A stretch of 64,000 nt of DNA, taken from positions 266,023-330,022 of the forward strand of contig CAWKAV010000003.1 of the NCBI GenBank assembly GCA_963847735.1, written 5' to 3'. Source of the DNA: CAWKAV01 sp963847735. GTDB taxonomy: Bacteria > Desulfobacterota > Desulfuromonadia > Desulfuromonadales > BM103. Positions 37,464 through 47,178 of the stretch are shown here, one piece after another. Each line of letters opens with the position of its first letter. Positions within the stretch are counted from its first letter, which is position 1. The position numbers and the translations under genes are program-made. The notes under the pieces were generated by a model that worked only from the letters and a program-made list of their open reading frames with translations, was not told the DNA's origin and did no database searches.

Positions 37464-38630
37464 ATGAAAATTCACGAGTATCAGGCCAAGACCATCTTGG
37501 CCAAGTACGGCGTTCCTGTGCCGAAGAGCAAGGTCGCATTCACTGTGGAAGAAGCGGTGACAGCACAGAAGGAACTCGGCGGTCGCGTGGTGGTGAAGGC
37601 TCAGATTCACGCCGGCGGCCGTGGCAAGGGAGGCGGCGTCAAGCTCGCCGCCGACGGCAAAGAGACCGAGGCCATCGCCAACCAGATTCTTGGCATGACT
37701 CTCGTCACCCACCAGACCGGCCCGGAAGGGCGCTATGTTCACCGAGTGCTGGTGGAAGAGACCTTGCCGATCAAGAAGGAACTCTATTTGGGCATCGTTC
37801 TGGATCGTGCCAGCGGCAAGAACGTCTTTATGGCGTCTTCGGAAGGTGGCATGGAAATCGAAGAGGTTGCCGCTGCAACTCCCGAAAAGATCCTTCGCGA
37901 AGTGATTGAGCCCGGCCTCGGCCTCAGCCCCTATCAGGCACGCAACCTGGCGTTCGGTATCGGGATTCCCGCCGAGAGCGTCAGTGCCGCGTCGAAGGCC
38001 ATCCTCGCCCTGGCGCGCGCCTACGAGGAGATCGACGCGAACCTGGCTGAGATCAACCCCTTCATCCTCACCGACGACGGTGCGGTGTTCGCGCTCGACG
38101 CCAAGATCGGGATCGACGACAATTCTTTCTTCCGCCACAAAGACCTTTTGGAGCTCCGCGACCTGAACGAAGAAGACCCCCTGGAAGTGGAAGCCTCGAA
38201 GTTCGGTTTGAACTACGTGAAGCTCGACGGCAATGTCGGCTGTATGGTGAACGGCGCCGGGCTCGCCATGGCAACGATGGACATCATCAAATACGCCGGC
38301 GGCTCGCCCGCAAACTTCCTTGATGTCGGCGGCGGAGCCAATGCCGAGCAGATCAAGAACGCGTTCCGCATCCTGCTTTCCGACAAGCACGTAAAAGCGG
38401 TACTGATCAATATCTTCGGCGGCATTCTGCGCTGCGATACGCTCGCCACGGGCGTGATCGCCGCCGCGCGCGATTTGAACATCCAGATTCCCGTTGTGGT
38501 CCGCATGGAAGGCACGAATGTGGAACTTGGGCGTCAGATGCTCGCTGAAAGCGGTCTGAATCTGATCACCGCCGACGGCATGAAAGACGCCGCCGAGAAA
38601 GTGGTCGCCATGGCGACCAAGGCAGCCTAG
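37464..38630 (+). CDS. sucC: succinyl-CoA synthetase, beta subunit (ADP-forming)
   Basis: With SucD it interconverts succinyl-CoA and succinate with ATP formation in the TCA cycle. The ATG at 37464 gives [20 protein letters not shown], the ATP-grasp N-terminus; [35 protein letters not shown] and [20 protein letters not shown] are family signatures. 388 residues, normal. It is followed by sucD after 20 bases and ndk. Confidence 0.96.
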   Translation: MKIHEYQAKTILAKYGVPVPKSKVAFTVEEAVTAQKELGGRVVVKAQIHAGGRGKGGGVKLAADGKETEAIANQILGMTLVTHQTGPEGRYVHRVLVEETLPIKKELYLGIVLDRASGKNVFMASSEGGMEIEEVAAATPEKILREVIEPGLGLSPYQARNLAFGIGIPAESVSAASKAILALARAYEEIDANLAEINPFILTDDGAVFALDAKIGIDDNSFFRHKDLLELRDLNEEDPLEVEASKFGLNYVKLDGNVGCMVNGAGLAMATMDIIKYAGGSPANFLDVGGGANAEQIKNAFRILLSDKHVKAVLINIFGGILRCDTLATGVIAAARDLNIQIPVVVRMEGTNVELGRQMLAESGLNLITADGMKDAAEKVVAMATKAA

Positions 38631-38650
38631 CCCGAACGGAGAACACTACG

Positions 38651-39517
38651 ATGAGCATTCTGGTAAATAATGATTCCCGCGTTCTCGTCCAGGGTTTCAC
38701 CGGCAAAGAGGGCACGTTTCACGCCTCTCAATCCATCGCCTACGGCACGAACGTCGTCGGCGGCGTTACGCCGGGAAAAGGCGGCAGCACACACCTTGAT
38801 CGGCCCGTGTTCAACACGGTGTCCGATGCCGTCGCGAAGACCAAGGCCAACGTCGCACTTATCTTCGTTCCTCCGCCATTCGCCGCGGATGCCATCATGG
38901 AAGCTGTCGCCGCGGAGATTCCGCTTGTAGTGGCGATTACCGAAGGCATTCCCGCCGCGGACATGGTGAATGTCTGGGCCTTCATGAAGGGCCGCAAGTC
39001 TCGCCTGATCGGGCCGAATTGCCCCGGCATCATTACGCCGGGTTCGGCGAAGATCGGCATTATGCCCGGGCACATCCACAAGCCGGGCCGCGTGGGCGTA
39101 GTTTCCCGTTCTGGCACCCTCACCTACGAGGCGGTGCATCAGCTATCTCAGCTCGGCATCGGGCAGAGCACCTGTATCGGGATTGGCGGCGACCCCATCA
39201 TCGGCACCAACCACACCGATGCCGTTCGCCTCTTTAATGAAGACCCCGACACCGACGCGATCATCATGATCGGCGAGATTGGCGGGGACGCCGAAGAGCG
39301 TGCCGCCGCTTACATCAAAGCCAACGTGAAGAAGCCGGTGGTTGGCTTCATCGCCGGCCAGACCGCTCCTCCCGGGCGCCGCATGGGCCATGCCGGTGCC
39401 ATCATCTCCGGTGGTTCCGGGAAGGCCGAAGACAAAATTAGCGCGATGCGCGACGCTGGCATCCATGTCTGCGATTCGCCCGCCGTCATTGGAGAGACTC
39501 TCAAGGCTGCCCTATGA
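38651..39517 (+). CDS. sucD: succinyl-CoA synthetase, alpha subunit
   Basis: The CoA-binding and phosphohistidine subunit. [20 protein letters not shown] starts the CoA-binding Rossmann domain; the phosphorylated His247 lies in [13 protein letters not shown], and [13 protein letters not shown] is conserved. 288 residues. The stop overlaps the ndk start by four bases (ATGA), so the three genes sucC-sucD-ndk form a translationally coupled operon. Confidence 0.96.
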   Translation: MSILVNNDSRVLVQGFTGKEGTFHASQSIAYGTNVVGGVTPGKGGSTHLDRPVFNTVSDAVAKTKANVALIFVPPPFAADAIMEAVAAEIPLVVAITEGIPAADMVNVWAFMKGRKSRLIGPNCPGIITPGSAKIGIMPGHIHKPGRVGVVSRSGTLTYEAVHQLSQLGIGQSTCIGIGGDPIIGTNHTDAVRLFNEDPDTDAIIMIGEIGGDAEERAAAYIKANVKKPVVGFIAGQTAPPGRRMGHAGAIISGGSGKAEDKISAMRDAGIHVCDSPAVIGETLKAAL

Positions 39518-39939
39518 GCAACGTTCAGCGAACCTACAGCATGATTAAGCCGGATGCCGTCGCCTCCGGCCAGATTGGCGAAATTCTCGCCGTCCTCGAG
39601 CACGCCGGTTTCCGGATCGTCGGCATGAAGATGCGCCAGCTCACCACTGAGGAAGCGGAAGGCTTCTATGCCGTTCACCAAGAGCGCCCCTTCTTCCCGG
39701 ATCTCATCAAGTTCATCACCGAGGGCCCCGTGGTGACGCTCGCCCTGGAACGCGAGGACGCCGTCGCCAGACTGCGCGAAGTGATGGGCGCTACCAACCC
39801 GGCAAATGCTGCCGAGGGAACGATCCGCAAGCGCTTCGCTGAGAGTATTGAGCGCAATTGCATTCATGGCAGCGATTCGCCGGAGAATGCCGCCATCGAA
39901 CTCGCCTACTTCTTTAGTTCCGTCGATCTGGCGAAATAA
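39514..39939 (+). CDS. ndk: nucleoside diphosphate kinase
   Basis: Ndk transfers gamma-phosphates between nucleoside triphosphates and diphosphates. The 141-residue protein has the start [12 protein letters not shown], the [20 protein letters not shown] active site with phospho-acceptor His118, and MGATNPANA. Coupling to sucCD lets ATP made by substrate-level phosphorylation be turned into other NTPs. Confidence 0.96.
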   Translation: MSNVQRTYSMIKPDAVASGQIGEILAVLEHAGFRIVGMKMRQLTTEEAEGFYAVHQERPFFPDLIKFITEGPVVTLALEREDAVARLREVMGATNPANAAEGTIRKRFAESIERNCIHGSDSPENAAIELAYFFSSVDLAK

Positions 39940-40063
39940 GGCGAACCGGCGCACCTGCCGACACCTCGGCCGGCACATCGAAGAAGGGCCCGCCATCGGT
40001 ACCCGGACAATCGGGAGCGCTGATGGCGGGCTCTTCTTCTTTCCATCGCGGAGCCGATGGGTC

Positions 40064-40945
40064 TCAAGTGGACTTCTTGCCTGCATTCAGCATGTGGCGC
40101 AGCCCTTCGCGGAGGTCCACCATTCCCCTGCGAAACTCAGCGCTTCCGCCTTCGAAGGGAATTGTCTCCGTGTTGATCGCGTTGTAGAGTTCCGCCATGA
40201 GTTCAGCCGCGTTCTGCGTGAAGCCAAAGCTCAGGAACGTGGGCACCACCGCTTCCAGAGGGGCAGGCTGCGCGCTTACCGCCTTGCCAAGCAGCTCCGA
40301 GAGCGCGGCAGCGGCATCCTCCGGCGAATAGTCTTCTGGCCCCGCCATCTCGATCACTTTGCGCTTTCCGGTGGGCGTCACCAGGCACTCCGCCGCCGTC
40401 CGGCCGATATCCAGCGTAGAGATCATCGGAACCTTGTGATCGACGGTCAGAAACGACGGCATTACGCCATCAGCCTGCGCCTGAGGCAACAAGCTCTCCA
40501 GATTTTCCATGAACGAACAGGGACGCAACACCGTCAAGCCTCCGGGATAATCCCGGAAAATTAGTTCCGCATCGTGAAGGCTCCCCACCGGTCCCGTTCC
40601 CGAAGCAAGCTGCGCTCCTACTGACGACAGCAGCACCACCTGCGGAACGGAAGTTTCACGGCAGGCCTCTTCGAGCGCGAGGCTCACTACCCTGCGGTCA
40701 GCTCTGTAGTCCGCAGCCCCGTAGGCCGGTGGGATCATCGCAAAAACACCCTCGGCGCCCTCAAACGCCTCTCGCAGCGCGGCGCTATCGCCAAGATCGG
40801 CGATGGCCACTTGAGCCCCACGCTCTTTCCACGGCTCCGCTTTCGCGGCATTGCGGATCACCACACGTACGGGCTTACCTTGGTCGAGCAGAGTCGCTGC
40901 CGCCGCACTACCAACATGGCCGGTTGCACCAGTTATCACAAACAC
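40064..40945 (-). CDS. NmrA-like NAD(P)-binding protein
   Basis: A 293-residue atypical short-chain dehydrogenase of the NmrA/QOR2 type. The GTG at 40945 lies 6 bases after AAGGAGG and gives VFVITGATGHVGSAAAATLL with the GxxGxxG dinucleotide motif; a start further upstream lacks such a site. EGVFAMIPPAYG, VVLLSSVGAQLASGTG and the LRPCSFMENL segment are typical. The catalytic Tyr of classical members is not evident, so it may be a redox sensor or quinone reductase-like enzyme. Confidence 0.8.
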   Translation of the reverse strand: MFVITGATGHVGSAAAATLLDQGKPVRVVIRNAAKAEPWKERGAQVAIADLGDSAALREAFEGAEGVFAMIPPAYGAADYRADRRVVSLALEEACRETSVPQVVLLSSVGAQLASGTGPVGSLHDAELIFRDYPGGLTVLRPCSFMENLESLLPQAQADGVMPSFLTVDHKVPMISTLDIGRTAAECLVTPTGKRKVIEMAGPEDYSPEDAAAALSELLGKAVSAQPAPLEAVVPTFLSFGFTQNAAELMAELYNAINTETIPFEGGSAEFRRGMVDLREGLRHMLNAGKKST

Positions 40946-41264
40946 AAGAATCCTCCTTCTGGGGTTCCATCCGCCATTGGCCACCGGCCTACCGGGGACA
41001 CAGATGACTCTTCTCCGAATCCCGGTGGCGCTGTCCGATGCTCTTCATTTGGCCCGATTCATGGCTGCAATTCGGTTGGGTGTGGCCCTGGCGTGGAACC
41101 TTTCCTGACTTTCAGCATATCCAACGGATTGGTTCGGTTCGCTTCCCGCGCCGCCGCGCGCGACAGGTTCGAAAACTTCCCCAAGCGCCGAAGCCGCCGC
41201 CGTGAAACACCTTTTCCGCAAGGCCTTTCCAACAAGGTGAAGAACGAAAGGAGATAGTTGCACT
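40946..41264. other. intergenic gap
   Basis: About 320 bases without a supported gene between divergent genes. The ribosome site of the downstream gene (AAAGGAG) is at 41248-41254; I see no other clear signal. Confidence 0.5.
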
Positions 41265-41711
41265 ATGGGAAAGACGGTAGTTGCACTCTACGAAGGTCCG
41301 CAGGTCGCCAGGCAGGCGATCAAAGATCTTAAGGAAGCCCGCTTCACGCCCGCTGAAATCCGCCAGGTGAACACTACAGATTTCGAAGAAACAAAGCCGC
41401 GAGAAACGGATGTACTTGGCGTAAGCGGCCTGGCGAAGCCGGAGGTGGGTGAATATGAGGAAGCCGTGCGGCGGGGTTGCTCCCTGGTAGCAGTAACGTC
41501 CAAAAGTCCGGAGATCGTCAAAGCCCAGGAAGTGCTCAGCCGGCACCACCCCATCGATCTCGATCTGAAAGTAGCCCAGTGGCGGACGTCGGGCTGGAAG
41601 AACCCTTACGACGCCGTGCGCGACCAGAACCCGAAACGAGCCATTGAGGATGCACGCGTGCAAACCGGTCGCGATCAGTCATCCACCTCAGTTCGCGTTT
41701 TCGCCTGGTGA
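41265..41711 (+). CDS. putative general-stress (YflT-like) domain protein
   Basis: A 148-residue protein starting MGKTVVALYEGPQVARQAIK. The N-terminal ~80 residues, including AIKDLKEARFTPAEI and the repeated beta-strand VALYE / LVAVTSKSPEI pattern, resemble the ferredoxin-like YflT/general stress domain found in small bacterial stress proteins. The C-terminal third is charged and unassigned. No signal peptide. The assignment is tentative. Confidence 0.5.
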   Translation: MGKTVVALYEGPQVARQAIKDLKEARFTPAEIRQVNTTDFEETKPRETDVLGVSGLAKPEVGEYEEAVRRGCSLVAVTSKSPEIVKAQEVLSRHHPIDLDLKVAQWRTSGWKNPYDAVRDQNPKRAIEDARVQTGRDQSSTSVRVFAW

Positions 41712-42100
41712 GAGGCCGCAGATTTCACGTTGGCTCGACGGGGGTTGTTCCGAGGAGGCCCGCAAATTGCCGCGACGCAGTGCGCTCAGACTCTGAACCA
41801 ATCGCTAGCGAATTGGCGAAAACCTCCCGCGAACTGTTCGCGATTCATATACTCACGTGCAGGCCGACTGTTCCTCCGGCCCACCTCTGCCGGCCGGTCA
41901 ACCGCCAGCAACCGGGGCCCGTTGTGCGCGTTCTGGACGGGCCGGGCTAAGCCCATCAAAACAGAGGGGTTGCCCCTTTTCGATTCATTTGCTACCGTGA
42001 AGAGTTGGGGGCAACGCCTCTCGAATGCTCCCTGGGTTGACGATCCCACCGATTCCGCATTCGATAGTCTTAGGTTCATCCATCCCACTCTGAGGTCTCT
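41712..42100. other. intergenic gap
   Basis: A 389-base spacer before yebC with no supported gene, hairpin terminator or repeat that I can see. Confidence 0.45.
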
Positions 42101-42847
42101 ATGTCCGGGCATAGCAAATGGTCCACCATCAAGCACAAGAAAGCCGCTGCCGATTCGAAGCGCGGCAAGATTTTCACAAGACTGATTAAGGAAATCACCA
42201 TCGCCGCCCGGTCAGGGGGAGACCCCGATTCGAACGCCCGGCTGCGAACCGCCGTCGCCGCCGCTAAAGCGGTGAGTATGCCCGCCGAAAACATCAAGCG
42301 GGCCATCATGCGCGGCACCGGCGAACTCGAAGGCGGCGAAATCGACGAAATCACTTTCGAAGGTTACACCCCCGGCGGCGCGGCCGTGATGGTGGAAGTG
42401 GCCACCGACAACCGCAACCGCACTGTCAGCGAGATCCGGCACGTCTTCTCAAAGAACGGCGGCAACCTAGGCGAAGTGGGCAGCGTTGGGTGGATGTTTG
42501 ACCGCCGCAGTCAGATCTACGTGAATTCCTCGGAGATCGGCGAAGACAAGCTGATGGAGCTAGTGCTGGAAGCCGGGGCGGAGGACATGAAGGCTGAGGA
42601 CGGCATGTTTGAAATCCTCTCGCCTCCCGAAGCCCACTCCGCCGTTTCCGAAGCGCTGGAGAAGGCGGGCATCGCCGTGGAGAATAGCGAAATCACGATG
42701 ATCCCGCAGAACACCATCGCGCTCCAGGGCAAGGACGCCGCAGCCACGCTCCGGCTCGTCGAACTGCTTGACGACCACGACGATGTGCAGAACGTCTATT
42801 CGAACTACGAGATCGACGACGCCGAAATGGAGCAACTCGACAGCTAA
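42101..42847 (+). CDS. yebC: YebC/PmpR family regulatory protein
   Basis: The family start MSGHSKWSTIKHKKAAADSK is diagnostic; KIFTRLIKEITIAARSGGD, NIKRAIMRGTGE and EGYTPGGAAVMVEVATDNRN follow. Members were described as DNA-binding regulators and more recently as factors that help ribosomes through difficult proline-rich stretches. The 248-residue length is normal. It precedes ruvC, as in many bacteria. Confidence 0.95.
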   Translation: MSGHSKWSTIKHKKAAADSKRGKIFTRLIKEITIAARSGGDPDSNARLRTAVAAAKAVSMPAENIKRAIMRGTGELEGGEIDEITFEGYTPGGAAVMVEVATDNRNRTVSEIRHVFSKNGGNLGEVGSVGWMFDRRSQIYVNSSEIGEDKLMELVLEAGAEDMKAEDGMFEILSPPEAHSAVSEALEKAGIAVENSEITMIPQNTIALQGKDAAATLRLVELLDDHDDVQNVYSNYEIDDAEMEQLDS

Positions 42848-42929
42848 GTCGCCGGGCTAGCTAAGTCGACGGGCTCCCGGCCGCGATGGCCGCGGGCCGG
42901 CTTCGCCGCCAGTCACACTGCGGGTGCGA

Positions 42930-43424
42930 ATGCGAATTCTGGGAATTGATTGCGGCTCAATCCGAACCGGCGTGGGCATCATAGAGAGCGACGGCTTGCG
43001 CCACTCTCTGGTGCACGCGGCCACCATTCAAACCGACACCAAAGAGCCGTTCGAAAAGCGGCTTCTCCACATCCATCAGGCGCTGGCGGGCGCTATTGCC
43101 GCGCACCAGCCGGAAGTGGCCGCGGTGGAAGAGGTCTTCAACCACGCCAACGTCCGAAGCGCGCTGAAACTGGCGCATGTCCGCGGCATCGCAATGCTCG
43201 CCATCGCGCAGGCGGGCATTCCATGTAACGAGTTCAGCCCCAATGCCATCAAGCTCAGTGTGGTAGGGTATGGCAAAGCGCAGAAAAATCAAGTCCAGTT
43301 GATGGTGCAAACGCTTCTGCGATTGGATGGGACGCCGCCGTCGGAAGATGCCGCCGACGCCCTTGCCGCCGCCATCTGCTGCGCGAATCACCAGGGCTTT
43401 GTACGCCGCTTTCGCAAACAATGA
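42930..43424 (+). CDS. ruvC: Holliday junction resolvase RuvC
   Basis: RuvC cuts Holliday junctions after branch migration by RuvAB. The ATG at 42930 gives [18 protein letters not shown]; a GTG two codons upstream is possible. Catalytic acidics are the first Asp (GIDCGS), Glu in [18 protein letters not shown], and the C-terminal pair in [14 protein letters not shown]. About 164 residues. Its stop overlaps the next ATG (ATGA at 43421). ruvA and ruvB are not in the window. Confidence 0.95.
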   Translation: MRILGIDCGSIRTGVGIIESDGLRHSLVHAATIQTDTKEPFEKRLLHIHQALAGAIAAHQPEVAAVEEVFNHANVRSALKLAHVRGIAMLAIAQAGIPCNEFSPNAIKLSVVGYGKAQKNQVQLMVQTLLRLDGTPPSEDAADALAAAICCANHQGFVRRFRKQ

Positions 43425-44056
43425 TACGCACGCTGCTTGTATTGCTCCTCGCCTTCGTTTCCTTCGGCTCCGCGCAAGCGGAGGGTGATCGCCTTTTCTA
43501 TTCCAAGTTTTTCAAGGGAAGCACTCCCGAGTACCAGGAGATCATCCTCTCGCCGGACGGCGCGTGCAAGTACAAAGAGGCTACCGACGACCCGAACCCC
43601 ATCGAGTTCACGCTGCCCGAGGCGATGCGTACCGAGATGTTTCAGCTTGCCGCGGAACTCGGCTACTTCACCAAACCGCTGGAATCGAATCTCGCCATCG
43701 CCAAAATGGAGAGAAGACTTTTCGCTTCGAGGGCAGCCACACCGGCTCGCAGACCTTCAATTATTCGCTGGAACCCGCGGCGCAGAAGCTGCAAACGCTC
43801 TTCGAGAGAATCGCCGAATCGCAGCAGCTCTACATTCGCCTTGAATACTCCGTGAAGTTTGACCGCCTCGGCATCAACGACGCCCTGGTGGCGCATTGAG
43901 AACTCCCGCACCCGCGAACGCCTGGTGCCCACCGAGCATTTTCTGCCCTTGCTCGAACGGGTGGTGAAGAACAAGCGCTTCATGAATATCGCGCGGAACC
44001 GCGCCGATGTTCTCGCCCGGTACGTGCGGGAATCGAACGGCATCGCCGCACAGTAA
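43421..44056 (+). CDS. secreted protein of unknown function, frameshifted
   Basis: The N-terminus [20 protein letters not shown] is a signal peptide. The mature part reads [20 protein letters not shown] and [13 protein letters not shown], then continues in a second frame after ~43715 ([40 protein letters not shown]) and in a third after ~43895 ([20 protein letters not shown]) to a stop at 44056. The spliced product is about 211 residues with no known domain. Two single-base errors are likely. It is coupled to ruvC by overlap. Confidence 0.65.
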
Positions 44057-44068
44057 GCCATCATTCTC

Positions 44069-45419
44069 ATGCGGACACTTCTTTTCGCCCTTCTGCTCGG
44101 CATTCCTGTTCTCGTCGCCTTCCCCCAGCAGGCCGGCGACCCGCCGGAGTCACGCCCGGAAGCCGCCGAGGCTAGCCAGCCGGAACCCGAACAGCCGGAC
44201 CCCGAAGAGCAAGCCCTGCGCCGCGGTGTCCGCGAGGCCAACGGCAGCCAGGTGGACATCCAGCGGGCGCTGGAGAATCACCTGGCGCAGTTCCCAGAGA
44301 GCAAGCGGCGGGAAGAGATTGAGTACGTGCTGCTCAAGACGGCCACCGACCTTGGCGACGATGCCCGCGTGCTGAAGTACGGCATGCTCTTCCTCGACAC
44401 CGGCGCCAACGACGCCACGGTGTTTGACCGCGTGATTCCCCTGATGCTGCGCGACGAGTCGGAAGCCGTGGCCACCAAAGCCCTCGCCTACGCCAAGCGC
44501 TATGAGATTGCGGCGGCCTGCGAATCGATCGACGACAACAAGCCGGCCGCCGCAGGCCTGGCCTATTCCTGGAAGCGCCAGCGCGACCGCGCCTTTGCCC
44601 GCGCCTATGTCTTTCAGGCCCGCGCGCTGGGCAACCTGGGCAGCTACGAGGAGGCTCTCAAGCTGGCCCGCCGCAGTTTCGAAATCGAACCCTCCGCCGA
44701 AGCGGCACGTGAGCTGGGCCGCGTGCTGGCCAAGATGGACCGCGTCGACGACGCCGTCAACGCCTATGCGGAAGCCTTCGCGATCGACGACCCCCGCAAC
44801 GACGCCGCCCATCGCGGCGGTACCGCCGCCGGATGGGCGACTTTTCCATCGCCGACAAGAACGGCTCGGAATCGGGTCTGGGCGACCGCATCCTGGCCGT
44901 GCGTATGACCGAACCCGCGCCGTGCTCGAAGCAAAGCGCGCCGAACTCGCCGCCCTGGCCCCCAACGCCAACGCCCGTAAAGCCTCCGACTTCACACTCT
45001 CCTCACTCGACGGCGACTCTCTGGCGCTGGAATCCCTGCGAGGCCGCGTCGTCGTCGTGGATTTCTGGGCAACCTGGTGCGGACCCTGCCGCAAGCAGCA
45101 CCCCCTCTACGAGGAGGTAAAGGCCCGCTTCCAGGACAACCCCGACGTGCTCTTTCTTTCGGTGAATACCGATGAAGATCGTTCGGTGGTGGAGCCCTTC
45201 GTGGAAGAGAACCGCTGGTCGAACCGCGTGCACTTTGAAGACGGCCTGGCCGGCTTCCTGAAAATCACCTCCATCCCCACGACACTGATTCTGGGCCGCG
45301 ACGGCGAGATCTTCAGCCGGATGAACGGCTTCATTCCAGAGACCTTCGTCGACCAACTCGCTGACCGCGTCGCGGAAGCCCTGGGAAAACCCCTCCCTGC
45401 GGAAGTCGCCGCAAAATAG
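44069..45419 (+). CDS. secreted TPR protein with C-terminal TlpA-like thioredoxin domain, frameshifted
   Basis: A signal peptide (MRTLLFALLLGIPVLVAF) leads into an acidic Pro/Glu linker and helical TPR-like repeats (AYVFQARALGNLGSYEEALK, AARELGRVLAKMDRVDDAVN). After frame changes near 44825 and 44910 a redoxin domain follows: DFTLSSLDGDSLALESLRGR, VVVDFWATWCGPCRKQHPLY with the CxxC pair, and the cis-Pro segment SIPTTLILGRDG. It probably works in the periplasm as a thiol reductant or cytochrome-maturation type factor. Corrected length about 450 residues. Confidence 0.8.
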
Positions 45420-46182
45420 CGGGATACCCAGGCCGGCGGCGCCTCGTCACATCACGAAGCTAAGTATCCCGCGATCGAGATTTCACGGCAAAACGGCAAC
45501 ATGTCGCCGAAATTCCACGATTGTGAGTGTGCGTACCGCCGAAAAAAATCATGTCCTCTTTTCCTCCGTTTTTGAGGCGATCTCTTTTCTTATCAATCAC
45601 TTGCGGGTGTGTGTATGGTGTGCGTACTTTCGCCTGTTTTCGCCCTTCATCCGCACATGCCCGCCAGTTCCGTGGCCAAGGTTCTCTTCCCGCGCCAGAG
45701 CCGCGAGGGTCCAGCGCATCGAAGGATCTACGAGACAAAAGGATCGACGCGGCGGCGATGCGGCCTCGGCCGCCGGAAGCGCCATCCGGCTCTATTGTCG
45801 CCGGAAGAACCACATGAAGTACTTTATGGGGGCAAGTGAAAGATTCCGGGAAAGATAGAGCCAATCAACCTCTGTCACTCGTGTCCGAGCCAGGACGGGA
45901 TGAGATCGGCCAAGTCCCACGCAAACGGCTCACGCACGGTCGTCTTCGGCTCGATGTCATTTTATTTCAATGACTTAGCAGAAAAGTGAAAGCGTAGCCC
46001 TCCCGCATGGTCGCCCGAACGGCCGAAAATTCAGTAACCCGCAACGGAAAAAGTACGAAATCGGCAATTCCAGCAAAATAAACACAAATTCTTACGGATG
46101 TCGAGCGGAAAGGGAATTCTTTCACAGCTTCCCGTCCCCGGAACCAAGAACTAGGAACTAAGAACTAAGGATGGAGTTGGTC
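45420..46182. other. intergenic region containing a dispersed repeat
   Basis: 763 bases without a supported gene. It contains repeat copy A (45556-45840) and, near 46141-46170, a short iterated GGAACCAAGAACTAGGAACT run just beyond the end of the gene at 46183. Confidence 0.5.
45556..45840 (+). repeat. ~300-bp dispersed repeat, copy A
   Basis: Compared with the reverse complement of 54010-54307 it shares ordered blocks: CTCTTTTCCTCCGT, TTGAGGCGATCTCTTTTCT, ATCAAT, GGTGTGTGTA, GGTGTGCGTACTTTCGCC, TTTCGCCCTT, GCGCC, and GCCATCCGGCTCTATTGTCG, ending near a shared AAGTACTTT. Between blocks the copies differ and vary in length. Open frames through it differ between copies, so I treat it as a repeat rather than a gene. 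Confidence 0.7.
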
Positions 46183-47178
46183 TTACGGTTTCCGTCTTCC
46201 CTCAGAGCAGAGTCGCCGAACGATGTCCTGCTGCTGCGATTCGGTTGTGTTCATTCGAGCACGAAACCGTTCTCGCAATAAGAACGTTTCACTTGATGAA
46301 AGATCTTCGGTATTCGACGGATCGGACACCCTGCCTGACCTCATATCAACGTGCGCAAGAATTTCTTGCCGATGAATCCCAGCTTCACACTGTGGCAGAG
46401 CATAGAAGGTATACTGGCCACTGCGGTCGCCTGAGGTAACACGAATCCGCCAGCAAGGGCCAGTGAGCATCGGCAAGAACCTCGGTACGGTAGTCACAAG
46501 TTCTGCAGCCTCGTCAGGGAACAATACAGTGGGAACTCGGGCAGCACGCATCGCAGTAATTAGATCTGCAATCTCGTTTGAGTAAACATCGAATCCTGTG
46601 CCAACATCTCTTATGCTACCATCTGACCGATCTACCTCGATGCGTGTTATAGCGGATATGTTCCCAGACGCGAAAGTGGAACTGCTCATGTAATTAACAA
46701 TGTAGTTTTTCTCCGTGAGTGAGTACTGATGCAGCGTCACCTTTCGGTTTCTTGATGATGGGTTAACGATTCGAACAGCAGATTCAGCTAAGCACTTTGA
46801 CTCACTTAATGTCAAAAGTCGATCTCGAAGGGAACCTACCAACTTCTTTGAATAGTCATGCGAAGTTTCAGTTCCTACCGTTACCTCTGATTCACCGAGT
46901 GTTACTACGCCAGTCTCACGGTTGACTATAAAAACGCCTATACTTTGCCCAGTAATCGGGGAGCAAGCCGCCCTTATTGTGATCCAAAATGACTTGGCAC
47001 CCCAACGTTGAAGGTCTAGAACTGGACATTGCCCACCTCTTTCTGCATAGACGAATTGGTCTAGTTTTTCGACAATTCCTTGCGCCTCGTTCTGCGTCAG
47101 TAAATTGAGTTGGCCAGGGCCCGACAGCGTTAGAAGCCCGAGAATGGCGGAAAGTTGTTTCAATCTATACAAGGTCAT
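46183..47178 (-). CDS. RHS-linked protein of unknown function
   Basis: A 331-residue protein starting MTLYRLKQLSAILGLLTLSG, which looks like a signal peptide. I recognise no domain. The body is mixed alpha/beta with a possible cystatin- or PepSY-like tone (VNRETGVVTLGESEV, ITRIEVDRSDGSIRD), each resembling strand-turn repeats. Its ATG overlaps the RHS gene stop by four bases (ATGA), so it is translated with it, the position an immunity or processing partner would take. Base composition is visibly less GC-rich than in the housekeeping genes around it. Confidence 0.65.
   Translation of the reverse strand: MTLYRLKQLSAILGLLTLSGPGQLNLLTQNEAQGIVEKLDQFVYAERGGQCPVLDLQRWGAKSFWITIRAACSPITGQSIGVFIVNRETGVVTLGESEVTVGTETSHDYSKKLVGSLRDRLLTLSESKCLAESAVRIVNPSSRNRKVTLHQYSLTEKNYIVNYMSSSTFASGNISAITRIEVDRSDGSIRDVGTGFDVYSNEIADLITAMRAARVPTVLFPDEAAELVTTVPRFLPMLTGPCWRIRVTSGDRSGQYTFYALPQCEAGIHRQEILAHVDMRSGRVSDPSNTEDLSSSETFLLRERFRARMNTTESQQQDIVRRLCSEGRRKP

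Noticed and set aside
45527..45858. Protein gene within repeat copy A
   Set aside because: The matching frames in copy B are broken and the conserved blocks lie at the ends regardless of codon phase.
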